Source: Nitrospira sp.
GTDB taxonomy: Bacteria > Nitrospirota > Nitrospiria > Nitrospirales > Nitrospiraceae
DNA length: 64,000 bases
Reading direction: 5' to 3'
Assembly: GCA_030123565.1 (NCBI GenBank)
Contig: CP126122.1
Span: forward strand, 817,001-881,000
This document shows positions 9,779 to 18,515 of the stretch, one piece after another. Below the pieces are notes generated by a model that ran no database searches, had not been told where the DNA came from, and saw only the letters and a list, made by a program, of their open reading frames with translations. The translations under genes were made by a program, and so were the position numbers. The number at the start of each line of letters is the position of its first letter. Within the stretch, counting starts at the first letter, position 1.

Positions 9779-10483
9779 ATGGCCGAACAACTCAACGAAA
9801 TGATGGTTCAATATCCAAGCGAGGGAGTGACGATGAAGGCCTTCCTGGTCGGCCCGAAAACGCAGGAGAAGCGGCCTGTCATCGTCGTCGTGCAAGAATG
9901 GTGGGGATTGACCGACCTCATCAAGAATGTCGCGCAGCGATACGCACGGGAGGGCTATGTGGTCATCGCTCCGGACCTGTATTCGCGGCTCGGACATAAA
10001 GTGACGAACGACCCCTCGCAAGCTGCCCAGCTCATGAACAGTCTGAAGCAGAGCGACGGATTGAAAGATTTGAACGCCACGGTCGCCTATTTGAAAACTG
10101 TGCCGGGGGCGGATGCGGGAAAAATCGGAGTCACCGGATTCTGCATGGGCGGCTCCTATGCCCTCATGCTGCCCTGCGTCAACAAGGACATCAAGGCCTC
10201 GGTGCCGTTCTACGGGTGGGTGCCGAACCCCGATACCCCGATTCAGAATCTCTCCTGTCCCGTGCTGTATTTTTATGGAGAAGACGACGGCTTCGTGCCC
10301 AAAGCGGATGTGGAGCGTTTGGCGGCGGCCTTGAAGAAATACAAGAAACCCGGAGAAATCAAAACGTATCCGGGGGCCGGGCACGCGTTCTTTCGGGACG
10401 GTGATGCAAGCGTCTACAAGCCAGCCGCAGCGAAAGACGCCTGGCAGCGGGCGCTGGCATTTTTTCAGCAACACCTGCGGTGA
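9779..10483 (+). CDS. Dienelactone hydrolase family protein
   Basis: A 234-residue alpha/beta hydrolase of the DLH family. The nucleophile is a cysteine in GFCMGG (Cys122), with the acid and histidine of the triad in GEDDGFVP and GAGHAF. The motif VVVQEWWGL near residue 37 is typical of carboxymethylenebutenolidase-like enzymes. The start at 9779 directly follows a G-rich ribosome binding site. Substrate is unknown: many family members are not involved in chloroaromatic degradation and no such pathway is nearby. Confidence 0.88.
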   Translation: MAEQLNEMMVQYPSEGVTMKAFLVGPKTQEKRPVIVVVQEWWGLTDLIKNVAQRYAREGYVVIAPDLYSRLGHKVTNDPSQAAQLMNSLKQSDGLKDLNATVAYLKTVPGADAGKIGVTGFCMGGSYALMLPCVNKDIKASVPFYGWVPNPDTPIQNLSCPVLYFYGEDDGFVPKADVERLAAALKKYKKPGEIKTYPGAGHAFFRDGDASVYKPAAAKDAWQRALAFFQQHLR

Positions 10484-10552
10484 CGGCGGCACCGTTGCAA
10501 CGGACGGTGAGAGGCGGAGACCGTGACACAATGAACCACCATGAGAGGCACT

Positions 10553-11005
10553 ATGGCACTTGATGCGGCATTCGGAAAATCGATGCTCCAGCTGATCACG
10601 TCGCGGTACGATGACCGGCATTGGAGAAAAAAAATCGAAAAGACGCTCAGCCTTCCGCATAGCGGGGTGGAGAACGAGCGCCAGCAGCAGATCTTCATGT
10701 ACCTGAAACTCGGACTCAAGGCCTACAAGTCCAGACGGGCGGATCCGGACTCCTGGATCTTGGGCGGCTATGCCACGAAGGAAGTGATCGATCGGGCGAA
10801 ATTCCAACCGCACCTGGTCGGAGAAGGCATTTCGGCCGACGATGTGGCGTTTCTCGGGGTCGATCCCGGTCCGGAGATCGATGAAGCCTGGTGGGAAGAA
10901 ATGTTGGTGGCCTGGTTCGGAGAGCCTGAAGCAGAGAAGCCTGCCGAGGAAGAAAGCAAGCCTGCAGATTCAGACTCGCCTTCAGTCATCGAATCTAAAG
11001 CATGA
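10553..11005 (+). CDS. Conserved-looking hypothetical protein
   Basis: A 150-residue soluble, acidic protein I do not recognise. The first ~115 residues are well-ordered in composition, with HWRKKIEKTL, YLKLGLKAYKSRRADPD and a Trp-rich DEAWWEEMLVAWFGEPE. The C-terminal ~30 residues are low-complexity (E, P, S, K). The start at 10553 has GAGAGG just upstream; an ATG at 10541 is in the same frame. It follows the dienelactone hydrolase by 69 bases, in which a perfect 12-bp palindrome (CCGTTGCAACGG, 10491-10502) is seen. No function can be assigned. Confidence 0.65.
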   Translation: MALDAAFGKSMLQLITSRYDDRHWRKKIEKTLSLPHSGVENERQQQIFMYLKLGLKAYKSRRADPDSWILGGYATKEVIDRAKFQPHLVGEGISADDVAFLGVDPGPEIDEAWWEEMLVAWFGEPEAEKPAEEESKPADSDSPSVIESKA

Positions 11006-11648
11006 CAGGTTGCGCTCGGTTTAGATTTTCTGTCGTTCGGACACCTACCGGTCGTCCGACTACGCCTTGCTCGTTCCGGTCCTGTAACCTTGCCGGGTCT
11101 CGAAGGGGACAGACCGGCCGCCCGCGTTGTCCTCTCCTGCCGGCGACTTGCTGCCTCGTTCAGCCATGTTTGGCCCAGATAAAGACTTGGCAGCCTAGCA
11201 GTTCCTGTGCTCGCGGAACGCGGCACGCTAGCCTCACCGTATTGCTAGATCGAGAGCATAGGCGGTTCCGCCTTTATACCGTTTCCATGGATCATCACTT
11301 TCGCCAACGCGCAGGACTTTACCTAGAACATCTGTCTGCAAATAGACACAAGGCTTCCCACGAAAGGATACCTTGCCTCAACGAAGCTACTGAAGCGGCT
11401 TTATTTCAGCGCAATGATTCCCATAAAACAATTAAGTTTGTCACAAGGCGCACGGCCAACAGCGACATACTCAGTTGCAGTCCTACTTCATCGCATCACG
11501 ATCGCATCATGGTAAACCAGGAGCTGCCCGCCTTTCGCCAGCCGAAGCAATTATCCAGTCTGGAAGAAGTCGAAAGGGTGGTTTCAGAAGTCATCGGCCA
11601 CAGTGGTTCAATCGATATTGCTGTCACGGTGGATGTGGAGGCTGGTGA
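11006..11648. other. Low-coding intergenic stretch with one doubtful open frame
   Basis: About 640 bases without a convincing gene. Base composition is visibly more AT-rich than the neighbours, especially 11260-11660. A plus-strand frame is open through the whole region; its only plausible piece is from ATG 11287 to the stop at 11661 (about 124 residues, ending VTVDVEAGDYSK), which overlaps the ParE pseudogene on the other strand and has no ribosome binding site. It matches no family I know. The region may be remnant DNA brought in with the toxin-antitoxin module at 11.65-12.12 kb. Confidence 0.4.
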
Positions 11649-11944
11649 CTATAGCAAATAACGGTCGATGTTGAGGCGCCATGGAAGACGCCAACAATAT
11701 CGATTGTGCCGGAATCTTTAATCACGTAAGCGATTCGCTAGTGTCCGTGAAGAAGGATGCGAATCTGTCGGTCTGGTCGCTGCCAGTAACGGTACCCCGA
11801 CTCTGGGAACTCTCTGACGATTTCGGCTTTCTGGTAGAGCGCTTCGACGGTGCGGTTTGCAACAGCGGGGTTATCTTGCGCGATGTAGTCATGGATGTCG
11901 CGCAGCCATCCTTGGGCTTCAGCTGTCCAGGTCAGCTCCGCCAT
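11649..11944 (-). pseudogene. ParE/RelE-type toxin, inactivated by a nonsense and a frameshift mutation
   Basis: The frame starting at 11944 reads as a ParE-family toxin (AELTWTAEAQGWLRDIHDYI, then REFPESGYRYW) but stops after 68 residues at a TAG exactly where the family has tyrosine. Beyond the stop the same frame continues as RIAYVIKDSGTIDIVGVFHG, a normal ParE core. One base is then missing, and in the next frame the usual ending LNIDRYLL and a stop at 11649-11651 follow. The restored protein would be about 98 residues, the normal family length. The antitoxin just upstream overlaps its start by 13 bases. The toxin is therefore almost surely dead or, at best, a truncated fragment. Confidence 0.85.
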
Positions 11945-12117
11945 GTTTTGATACGGCGTCCCATCTCTTCATGGCTGATCGTTCTTCCTGCATCGGGGTC
12001 CGCAAGCCCTCGTTCGATCATACGTGCGAAGGACAACTCCCGAAGGATCTCATCGTACGAGCTGTCATCCGGCTGATCTTGAAGGATCTTGGCGATCTGT
12101 TCTTTCGCTGAAGGCAT
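11932..12117 (-). CDS. Antitoxin of the ParE/RelE module
   Basis: A 61-residue protein, MPSAKEQIAKILQDQPDDSS at the start, with a C-terminal part (FARMIERGLADPDAGRTISH) typical of the short antitoxins paired with ParE/RelE toxins. The start at 12117 has a strong ribosome binding site (GGAGGTG); an upstream ATG at 12165 would add 16 residues without one. It overlaps the toxin pseudogene by 13 bases, the usual antitoxin-first order. The antitoxin frame is intact although the toxin is broken. Confidence 0.8.
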   Translation of the reverse strand: MPSAKEQIAKILQDQPDDSSYDEILRELSFARMIERGLADPDAGRTISHEEMGRRIKTWRS

Positions 12118-12256
12118 GTTCACCTCCCTCTGCGGAATGTCGATTTGTAGGTCATATGCATACAAGAATAGTGATAAGACCTTTGGTTTACAAGCGATTG
12201 ACTAGTTGTGACATGCGGTTTGCGAACGGCGAGAGGCGAGATTCGAAGGGCAATTT

Positions 12257-12922
12257 CTAACCGAACAGATCCATTTGCTGGGCGGCGGCGGTGGGTGTGT
12301 CGATCTGCAGCGTGCGGGTGGCAGCGGGGGACGGGCCCTCAGTTGCCGCCTCCTGACTATGCCGGTCGAGGAACTCCTTCAGCTTCTGGAAGTCTTCACG
12401 CAAGGGCTGCAGCATGCTCCCTTGATGTAACGCCGCGGCGGGATGGAGGAGCGGAAAGAGCACGAACTCCTTCAGATAGAAGGCCTGCCCGCGCACCCTG
12501 GTAATCCCCACCTTGCGCTCCAAGAGGGTCTGTGTGGCCCAGTTGCCCAACGAGCAGACCAGCTTCGGCCGAATCATCGCGATTTGCTGCAGGAGAAACG
12601 GCTTGCAGGTTTCGACTTCCTGAGGTTCGGGGTCGCGATTGTTCGGCGGACGGCATTTGATGACGTTGGCGATATAGATATCCGCGCGTGACAGCCCCGC
12701 CGATTGCAACAAGTCGTTGAGCAATTGTCCCGCCGCCCCCACGAAGGGTTCCCCCTTCTGGTCCTCGTAAAATCCCGGCGCTTCTCCCACGAACATGACG
12801 GATGCCTGGGGATTGCCGACGCCGAAGACCACTTGGGTGCGTCCCAGCTTGGCGAGCGGGCACCGTTGGCAATTGTGAAGCGAATCGGCGAGTTCCTGCA
12901 GTGTAGTCGGGGGCTGAGCCAT
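12257..12922 (-). CDS. Family 4 (4Fe-4S) uracil-DNA glycosylase
   Basis: A 221-residue base-excision repair enzyme that removes uracil from DNA. The four cluster-binding cysteines are visible: Cys18 and Cys21 in NCQRCP, Cys90 in [10 protein letters not shown] and Cys106 in ETCKPF, with the spacing characteristic of UDG family 4. The catalytic motif [17 protein letters not shown] and the second uracil-pocket motif HPAAAL are present. The C-terminal ~35 residues are family-atypical and end QQMDLFG, which resembles a beta-clamp-binding peptide (Q-x-x-D-L-F); clamp binding is inference. Confidence 0.92.
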   Translation of the reverse strand: MAQPPTTLQELADSLHNCQRCPLAKLGRTQVVFGVGNPQASVMFVGEAPGFYEDQKGEPFVGAAGQLLNDLLQSAGLSRADIYIANVIKCRPPNNRDPEPQEVETCKPFLLQQIAMIRPKLVCSLGNWATQTLLERKVGITRVRGQAFYLKEFVLFPLLHPAAALHQGSMLQPLREDFQKLKEFLDRHSQEAATEGPSPAATRTLQIDTPTAAAQQMDLFG

Positions 12923-12991
12923 GGGGCTACCAGTAAAATGGTGCGCCGAATCTTAGTCGCAGGCCCGAGCCTTGTCAATGTTGTAGGGGGC

Positions 12992-14293
12992 CTAGGCGGG
13001 AATCGTGTCGGCGCAGCGCCGGCCGCTGAGAACAGCGGACTCCAGGTTGGCCGGCCAGCCGGTATCGGTCCATGCGCCGGCGACAAGAAAATTGGCGAAG
13101 GGACTGTTCGGCAGCGGACGGCACTGTTGCGCCCCCGGTTCCGGTGTGAGCACGGCCTGCGGAAGCCGAACGACCTGTGACTCGATGAGGCGTGGAAGCG
13201 ACGCGGCAGGGAACGCCGCCGCCAGGTCTTCCAGCGCGAGGCGAACGAGCTCACCGTCCTCCTGCGCCGACAGATCCGGCTCAGCTACCGCGACGGCCCA
13301 GACGACGGTCGCTTCCTCGTGCCGTTCTCGATCCGGATGCCGGATCATCCAATGGAACGTGTTGCGTTCGAGGAGCACGATCTGCGTCCGTTCCGCCGGC
13401 TGATCCAGGTGCAGGCGCACCATCACGAACGGCGATTCGCGCAGGCGGCTGAGTTGTTGAAAGTAGGCGTAATGGGTCACGATCCGCTCCGGCAGCAGAG
13501 GCGTCAGCCCGTGGCGCGGCAGCGCGGCGATGTACCAGTCGGCGGTGAGTCCGGTGTGGTCGGCCAGGTCGACCCGCGCGACACGATCGCGTTCGAATCG
13601 CAGTTGAGTCGCGGTGCTGTTCAGACGAAACTGCACGCCCATCGTCTCGAGTCGAGTCCTGAGGGGCGCGACCAGAAACGAGTTTGCTCCATGGGGTGGT
13701 ATGGTCAGTTTCGTCGCCTTGGCGCCCGTCAAGAAACACCGCCGCAGGGTCCGCATGAACAGGGCCGCCGAGACCTGGGGCAGCGCCGCGCCCAGCAACA
13801 GGCGGGCGAGGCTGTTCCAGACTCCGCGCCTCGCGCTCTCAGACTGGCCGATGCTCGCGAGCCATTCATCGGCGACGCGGAGATCGAGATCGTTCGGCAA
13901 CGGAGGATCCTGTTCCCACGTCCGTTCGAGGAATGAGAGGAGATGCCAGCGGTCCCGCATCGACAGCCCTTGAAAGAGTGTCGTGCCGAGCAACGTATTG
14001 AGCGGCGACGGCAAGGGCAGGTGCAGGAATTGAATGCGGGCGCCGGTCGATTGCAGGAATTCCAGCGGGGTATGTCGATGCCGCCGGGCGGCGGCTGCCT
14101 TGCCGAGGTTGTCGAGTAAGGACCAGGTGGCTTGGTGAGCTTCCAGGAGCAGAGGCGGAGGCGCGTGGCAGAGTCGGCCTCCTACCTTGGCGGTCTGCTC
14201 GATCACCGTGACGGCATGGCCCTTGGCGCGCAGCTGCAAGGCCGCGGTCAGGCCGGCGATGCCTCCGCCGAGGATGAGCACCGTCCCGCTCAT
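12992..14293 (-). CDS. hpnE: Hydroxysqualene dehydroxylase / squalene-associated FAD-dependent desaturase HpnE
   Basis: A 433-residue flavoprotein of the amine oxidase/phytoene desaturase family. The N-terminus carries the FAD-binding Rossmann motif VLILGGGIAGLTAAL and the second FAD motif near GGRL; the C-terminal FLVAGAWTDTGWPANLESA is the family's closing FAD contact. Its position right after hpnD identifies it as HpnE, which in characterised bacteria reduces hydroxysqualene to squalene for hopanoid synthesis. The ATG at 14293 overlaps the hpnD stop (ATGA), so translation is probably coupled. Length is normal. Confidence 0.88.
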   Translation of the reverse strand: MSGTVLILGGGIAGLTAALQLRAKGHAVTVIEQTAKVGGRLCHAPPPLLLEAHQATWSLLDNLGKAAAARRHRHTPLEFLQSTGARIQFLHLPLPSPLNTLLGTTLFQGLSMRDRWHLLSFLERTWEQDPPLPNDLDLRVADEWLASIGQSESARRGVWNSLARLLLGAALPQVSAALFMRTLRRCFLTGAKATKLTIPPHGANSFLVAPLRTRLETMGVQFRLNSTATQLRFERDRVARVDLADHTGLTADWYIAALPRHGLTPLLPERIVTHYAYFQQLSRLRESPFVMVRLHLDQPAERTQIVLLERNTFHWMIRHPDRERHEEATVVWAVAVAEPDLSAQEDGELVRLALEDLAAAFPAASLPRLIESQVVRLPQAVLTPEPGAQQCRPLPNSPFANFLVAGAWTDTGWPANLESAVLSGRRCADTIPA

Positions 14294-15165
14294 GGAGCCG
14301 CAGAGGGGAGGCGAGATTGCAGCCACACACCGGCCGCCACGGCCAGCCTGTGGCTGGGAGACAGCGTGACCCGGTCGCCCAACACGCGATAGCCGGATTG
14401 CTCGATGCGCTGCAGGATACGGCTGTACACCCCACGCATGATCTCCGCCACCGTCAGGGCCCGGCGCTCCGCGCCGGGCAGCGATGCGAGCGCCCGCGCG
14501 GCCTTGGCGTAAAATTCCTGCGCGCGGCCGACTTCAAACTTCATGAGGTCGGTGAATCCTGGCGTGTAACGCCGATGCAGGAGATCCTCTTCCCGGTACG
14601 TGAACCGTGCGAGGTCTTCTTGCGGCAGGTACACGCGACCGCATTCGGCGTCGTTGCCGAGATCGCGAAGAATGTTGGTCAGTTGGAAGGCCATGCCGAG
14701 ATTGACGGCGTAGTCCTGGGCGCGGGGGGACGTGGTGCCGAAGACGTGCAGGCAAATCAAGCCGACGACGGAAGCCACTCGATAACAATACAGGGACAAC
14801 TCTTCGAAGGTGGCATAGCGCGTCCTGCTCAGATCCATTTCGACGCCCTTGATGAGTTCTTCGAAATATGCCTGAGGAATCGCCAGGTCACGGACATGTT
14901 TGGAGAGGCTGATGGTCACGGGGAAGGTCGGCTTGCCCTCGTAGGCGGCGGTCAGTTCCCGTCGCCAGCGCGTCAGCTCATCCTGCGGACGGCTTCCTGC
15001 GGGCGGCTCGTCGACGGCGTTGTCCACTTCTTTGCAGAAGGCATAGACCGTGTACATGGCCTCACGGCGCGCCTTCGGCAGAAACAGGAACGAGTAATAA
15101 AAGTTGCTTCCGCTCTTTTTCGTGAGGGTCGTGCAGTAGGTTTGAGCGTCGGTGAAGGTCATCAT
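14290..15165 (-). CDS. hpnD: Presqualene diphosphate synthase HpnD
   Basis: A 291-residue head-to-head prenyltransferase of the squalene/phytoene synthase family, condensing two farnesyl diphosphates. The aspartate-rich motifs are seen as EVDNAVDEPP and NILRDLGNDAECGRVYLP; FYYSFLFLPKARREAM is the family N-terminus. With HpnE it would give squalene, but the third partner, HpnC, is not in this window. The start was set at the tandem ATG 15165; upstream non-ATG starts are possible. It follows the BtuF-like gene by 7 bases. Confidence 0.9.
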   Translation of the reverse strand: MMTFTDAQTYCTTLTKKSGSNFYYSFLFLPKARREAMYTVYAFCKEVDNAVDEPPAGSRPQDELTRWRRELTAAYEGKPTFPVTISLSKHVRDLAIPQAYFEELIKGVEMDLSRTRYATFEELSLYCYRVASVVGLICLHVFGTTSPRAQDYAVNLGMAFQLTNILRDLGNDAECGRVYLPQEDLARFTYREEDLLHRRYTPGFTDLMKFEVGRAQEFYAKAARALASLPGAERRALTVAEIMRGVYSRILQRIEQSGYRVLGDRVTLSPSHRLAVAAGVWLQSRLPSAAP

Positions 15166-15172
15166 CGCGGCA

Positions 15173-16105
15173 TCAATGGAGCAGGGGCGTCTGTCCTTCA
15201 AGTCGTTCGACGGCGGACGGAAGCCGGTGGCCGAAATAGGCCGGGTGGAATATGGCGGCCAACTGTTCCACCCCGTCGATCAAACGGGGCCCGGGACGGC
15301 TGAAGTAGGACAGGGCATCGACAAGATAGACTGCGCCGCGCCGGACGGCAGGAAGGTCTTTCCACTGCGGCTGTTCTGTGACAGTTGCGAGTTCGGCCCT
15401 CGTGCGCTCGACGGTAAATCCGCAAGGCATGAGCACGATGACCTCCGGTGCGGAGGCGAACAATGTGATCCAATCCACTTTTCGAGAAGCCGTGCCGGCG
15501 GTGGCCAAGACATCGAGGCCTCCCGCAGCGTCCACCATATCGGGAACCCAATGGCCCGCGGTATAGAGGGGAGAGAGCCATTCAAGGCAGGCGACCCTGG
15601 GACGAACCGCCTCGGAAGCAATCTTGGTGCGAACAGCCTCAAGCCTGCCGCGCAGTGCCGCTGCGAACCGTACCCCGGTGCCTTCCTGCTCCAGCGTCCT
15701 GCCGAGCGTCACGATGTCCTGCAGGATGTCGTCGAGCCGCTGCGGGTTGAGAGTGACCATGCGGGGTTCCGGCGAGAGGGTGCGGATGACCCGATCCAAT
15801 TGCGAGGGGGTGACCGCGCAGACATCGCACAGGTCCTGCGCAATGATTATGTCCGGTTGCGCCGCCAGAAGCCGCGGTTCGTCCAGCTCGTACAGAGCCG
15901 TGCCGTCCGAGAGCAAGGCACCCACCTGTTCGTCGATCTGGGCGCTGGAGAGTTGCCAGCCCTCGATGCGCGGACGCACCATGACGGGGACCTGGGCGAG
16001 GCCGGGCGGAGAGTCACATTCGTGGCTGATGCCGACCAGGTCTTGTTGGAGTCCCAGCGCCGCGACGATTTCTGTGGCTCCCGGTACCAGTGAACAAATT
16101 CTCAT
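15173..16105 (-). CDS. BtuF-like periplasmic-binding-fold protein without a signal peptide
   Basis: A 310-residue protein of the cobalamin/siderophore-binding fold (MRICSLVPGATEIVAALGL, then GISHECDSPPG, and IIIAQDLCDVCAVTPSQLD). These are hallmarks of the so-called cobalamin-binding protein group. Unlike true BtuF it begins directly with the mature domain, so it is probably cytoplasmic, and no BtuC/BtuD genes are nearby. The start at 16105 overlaps the stop of the HAD gene (ATGA). Real ligand unknown. Confidence 0.8.
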   Translation of the reverse strand: MRICSLVPGATEIVAALGLQQDLVGISHECDSPPGLAQVPVMVRPRIEGWQLSSAQIDEQVGALLSDGTALYELDEPRLLAAQPDIIIAQDLCDVCAVTPSQLDRVIRTLSPEPRMVTLNPQRLDDILQDIVTLGRTLEQEGTGVRFAAALRGRLEAVRTKIASEAVRPRVACLEWLSPLYTAGHWVPDMVDAAGGLDVLATAGTASRKVDWITLFASAPEVIVLMPCGFTVERTRAELATVTEQPQWKDLPAVRRGAVYLVDALSYFSRPGPRLIDGVEQLAAIFHPAYFGHRLPSAVERLEGQTPLLH

Positions 16106-16809
16106 GCGGACCCTTGCCCCCTTCCCCACAGACGGACCTGCAGCTCCGACAGCCTGGTATCCGCCAGCGAATGGGTAATGGCGTCGGCTTCTTCGAGATC
16201 CTGCACCCCATGCGTGTTGGCGACGGCCAAGACCTTCATGCCTGCGGCGCGCGCCGACCTGATGCCTGGCAGGGAATCTTCAACGACCAGGCAATCTCCC
16301 GGCGTCAACGCCCGCTGATTCGATTGCCGATTCAGACCGGCCAGGGCGTGGAGAAAGGGGTCCGGCGCCGGTTTGCCCCTGGCGACGTCCTCGGCGCTCG
16401 TAATGTGGTGAAACGCCTTGCGCAGGCCAGCCTCATCCAGGATCAACTCGATTTCGTTCCGCAGGGCGCCGGAGGCGATGGCGAGCTTGTATCGTTCGGC
16501 TGCTTCACGGACGAATTCGCGCACGCCGGGAAAGATCACCAGGTGTTGTTTGACGGCGGTCAGGTAGGCACTGGCCTTCTGTTCCATCAATTCGGCGAGC
16601 AGCGCAGGAGATAGGGGGCGCCGGTGTGCCTGCAGGGCCGCCGTGAAACATCCGCGATCGTCGAATCCCAGGTAGTCGGCATAGTACTCCGTTTCCGTGA
16701 GGGGGATGTTGATGTCGGCCAGGACCTGTCGAAGGGCGGCACAGTGCAAAGGCTCGCTGTCGGCGATGACTCCGTCGAAATCAAAAATGACGGCGCGTAA
16801 TTCGCTCAT
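16102..16809 (-). CDS. HAD-superfamily hydrolase (beta-phosphoglucomutase-like)
   Basis: A 235-residue HAD subfamily IA phosphatase. The nucleophile motif FDFDGVIADSEP is at the N-terminus, then a helical cap, the serine motif AIASGA, and the lysine/aspartate motifs GKPAPDPFLHAL and CLVVEDSLPGIRSARAAGM. The start at 16809 has AGGAGA upstream. Substrate cannot be told; phosphoglycolate-like or sugar-phosphate substrates are typical. First gene of the tightly overlapping run HAD, BtuF-like, hpnD, hpnE. Confidence 0.88.
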   Translation of the reverse strand: MSELRAVIFDFDGVIADSEPLHCAALRQVLADINIPLTETEYYADYLGFDDRGCFTAALQAHRRPLSPALLAELMEQKASAYLTAVKQHLVIFPGVREFVREAAERYKLAIASGALRNEIELILDEAGLRKAFHHITSAEDVARGKPAPDPFLHALAGLNRQSNQRALTPGDCLVVEDSLPGIRSARAAGMKVLAVANTHGVQDLEEADAITHSLADTRLSELQVRLWGRGQGSA

Positions 16810-16906
16810 GGTCTCCTGTGCTCGTCTCTGAAGGTCCGTCGATGGCTGTCGATGTGTCGCCCGTGCGGGCGCGGCATTATAACAAGATACCAAGGGAGTG
16901 CGGATG

Positions 16907-16949
16907 AAAAAAAGACGACGGCCCGTTCCCATGGGGGAACGGGCCGTCG
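16907..16949 (-). terminator. Strong rho-independent terminator after the SH3-like gene
   Basis: A perfect 15-bp stem (16916-16930 paired with 16935-16949) with a 4-base loop, followed on the minus strand by a run of seven T (16907-16913). It lies 25 bases after the stop of the SH3-like gene and upstream of the HAD gene, so it separates two minus-strand transcription units. Confidence 0.9.
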
Positions 16950-16973
16950 CAAGGAGAAACAGCCGACTTCAGT

Positions 16974-17651
16974 TCAGCGCTTGAGTCTCAAGTATCGTTC
17001 CGGGACCCACCCTTTTCGGCCGTCTTCGGTTCGCACGGCATAGACCCAGCCGGTTTTCTGGTAGTCACCGTCCAGCACGATGAGCGTGGCAGAAGCCGGC
17101 AGGGTCGTGGCGGTGTTCGTGCCGGCTGAATCGACGAACAGCGGCACGGGGGACTGTGGTCGGCTCGGATCCGCGACGACCGTCACCCGTTGGCCTTCTG
17201 AAAAAAGCGGGCCGGCGACGTTCACGACCGGAGGTGTAGTCTTCGCCGCCGGTGCGACGGGCGGTGTTGCCTGCGCAGTCACGGGGGTCGGAGTACCGGC
17301 ATCGATCGTCTCGGATGGAACGGCCGCCGGAGATTGCGTTCTGGGTGAGGGATGCTGCGCAGCCGGCTGAGCGGCTTCCTGGCCGTCCTCGAGGTAGGGT
17401 GCTACGAGCTGCATGGCCCCGTCCGGGTCCATGGCCACATAGCCGATCCCTCCCAGCAGCAGGAGCAGGACGATCCAGAGGAGCGGCCGTTTCCCGGATT
17501 GCTTGGGTTCTTTCATCGGAGGGGAGGGCGGCATGGTTTCGTCCAGGTCTTCCTCGGTGAATTCCAGATCCGGCTCGGGCTGCCGTGCGAACAGGAGATG
17601 CCGGTTCGTCCACTCGTTGCCTATCGCAGGAACGCCCGCAGAAGCAATCAT
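16974..17651 (-). CDS. Single-pass membrane protein with C-terminal SH3-like domain
   Basis: A 225-residue protein with one membrane segment at about residues 55-73 ([18 protein letters not shown]), a long Pro/Ala/Thr-rich linker, and a C-terminal bacterial SH3-like fold ending [16 protein letters not shown]. The first 50 residues are cytoplasmic and acidic. The likely topology puts the SH3 domain in the periplasm, where such domains bind cell-wall peptides; that role is inference. The ATG at 17651 has a strong AGGAGG ribosome binding site. The transcript ends at the hairpin at 16907-16949. Confidence 0.75.
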   Translation of the reverse strand: MIASAGVPAIGNEWTNRHLLFARQPEPDLEFTEEDLDETMPPSPPMKEPKQSGKRPLLWIVLLLLLGGIGYVAMDPDGAMQLVAPYLEDGQEAAQPAAQHPSPRTQSPAAVPSETIDAGTPTPVTAQATPPVAPAAKTTPPVVNVAGPLFSEGQRVTVVADPSRPQSPVPLFVDSAGTNTATTLPASATLIVLDGDYQKTGWVYAVRTEDGRKGWVPERYLRLKR

Positions 17652-17939
17652 CGGAGAACCTCCTCATCCGAACAGTGGCACGGAGTGTCCATTTCTAGGT
17701 ACTTACCACCGCCCCTCCGGCCTGTCAAATCCGTTCCGGAAAACGGCGGACTGATCGAACTCCGTCGGCGAGGCGGTTCGCGCCGTCGTGAAAACTCACG
17801 AGCGCATCGGGGAGAGATTTGTCGAGGCTGCGGAGGGACGGCGAGATCGATCGCCCGGTGCCGCCACGATGCGGGCAAGGGCTTGCAAGTTCGAACATTC
17901 TCGTTGCAGAATCGTGCACCACCCTGGGTGCGGAGTCGC

Positions 17940-18353
17940 ATGAAGTCGTATCGCGAGGAGTTGTGGTTCGAAACGAAAACCAGACGCGCCTATCTGAACA
18001 TTACAAGGCAGGTCGAGGGCGCGGTGCGAAAGAGCGGCGTGCGCGAAGGGATGGTGTTGGTGAACGCGATGCATATCACCGCCAGCGTCTATATCAATGA
18101 CGACGAGGCAGGGTTGCTCGAGGATTACGACAGGTTTCTCGAACGGCTCGCTCCGCATGAAGCGACCTATCGCCATAACGAGACCGGCGAAGACAACGGC
18201 GACGCGCACATCAAGCGACAAGTCATGGGGCGGGAAGTGGTGGTCGCGATCACGGATGGGAAATTGGATTTCGGACCGTGGGAACAAATTTTTTACGGTG
18301 AGTTCGATGGGCGGCGGCGCAAGCGCGTGCTGGTCAAGGTCATCGGGGAATGA
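17940..18353 (+). CDS. YjbQ family (UPF0047) protein, secondary thiamine-phosphate synthase
   Basis: A 137-residue protein of the YjbQ family. The diagnostic motifs are present: [17 protein letters not shown], and the histidine/glutamate-rich [20 protein letters not shown], followed by [19 protein letters not shown] and [14 protein letters not shown]. Family members have weak thiamine-phosphate synthase activity; the physiological role is not settled. The start at 17940 has CGGAG upstream. The divergent 288-base gap to the SH3-like gene presumably holds both promoters. Confidence 0.9.
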   Translation: MKSYREELWFETKTRRAYLNITRQVEGAVRKSGVREGMVLVNAMHITASVYINDDEAGLLEDYDRFLERLAPHEATYRHNETGEDNGDAHIKRQVMGREVVVAITDGKLDFGPWEQIFYGEFDGRRRKRVLVKVIGE

Positions 18354-18515
18354 GGTGTCGAGCTTGATGCGGCGAGGCCGTGCGGAACGGCACGCCGGCG
18401 AGGCGGACGGCGAACCACATTCGCGCTTGCCACGTGTTGGAAAGTTTGGCAACATGGACAACAGAATGAACGGATATCTGAAAGGGCGAGTTCGCATCAA
18501 CGAGGGAGGTCGGCC

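Noticed and set aside
11002..11661. A 219-codon plus-strand frame in the gap before the ParE module
   Set aside because: No ribosome binding site, unusual composition, no family match, and overlap with the toxin pseudogene; described only as part of the intergenic stretch.
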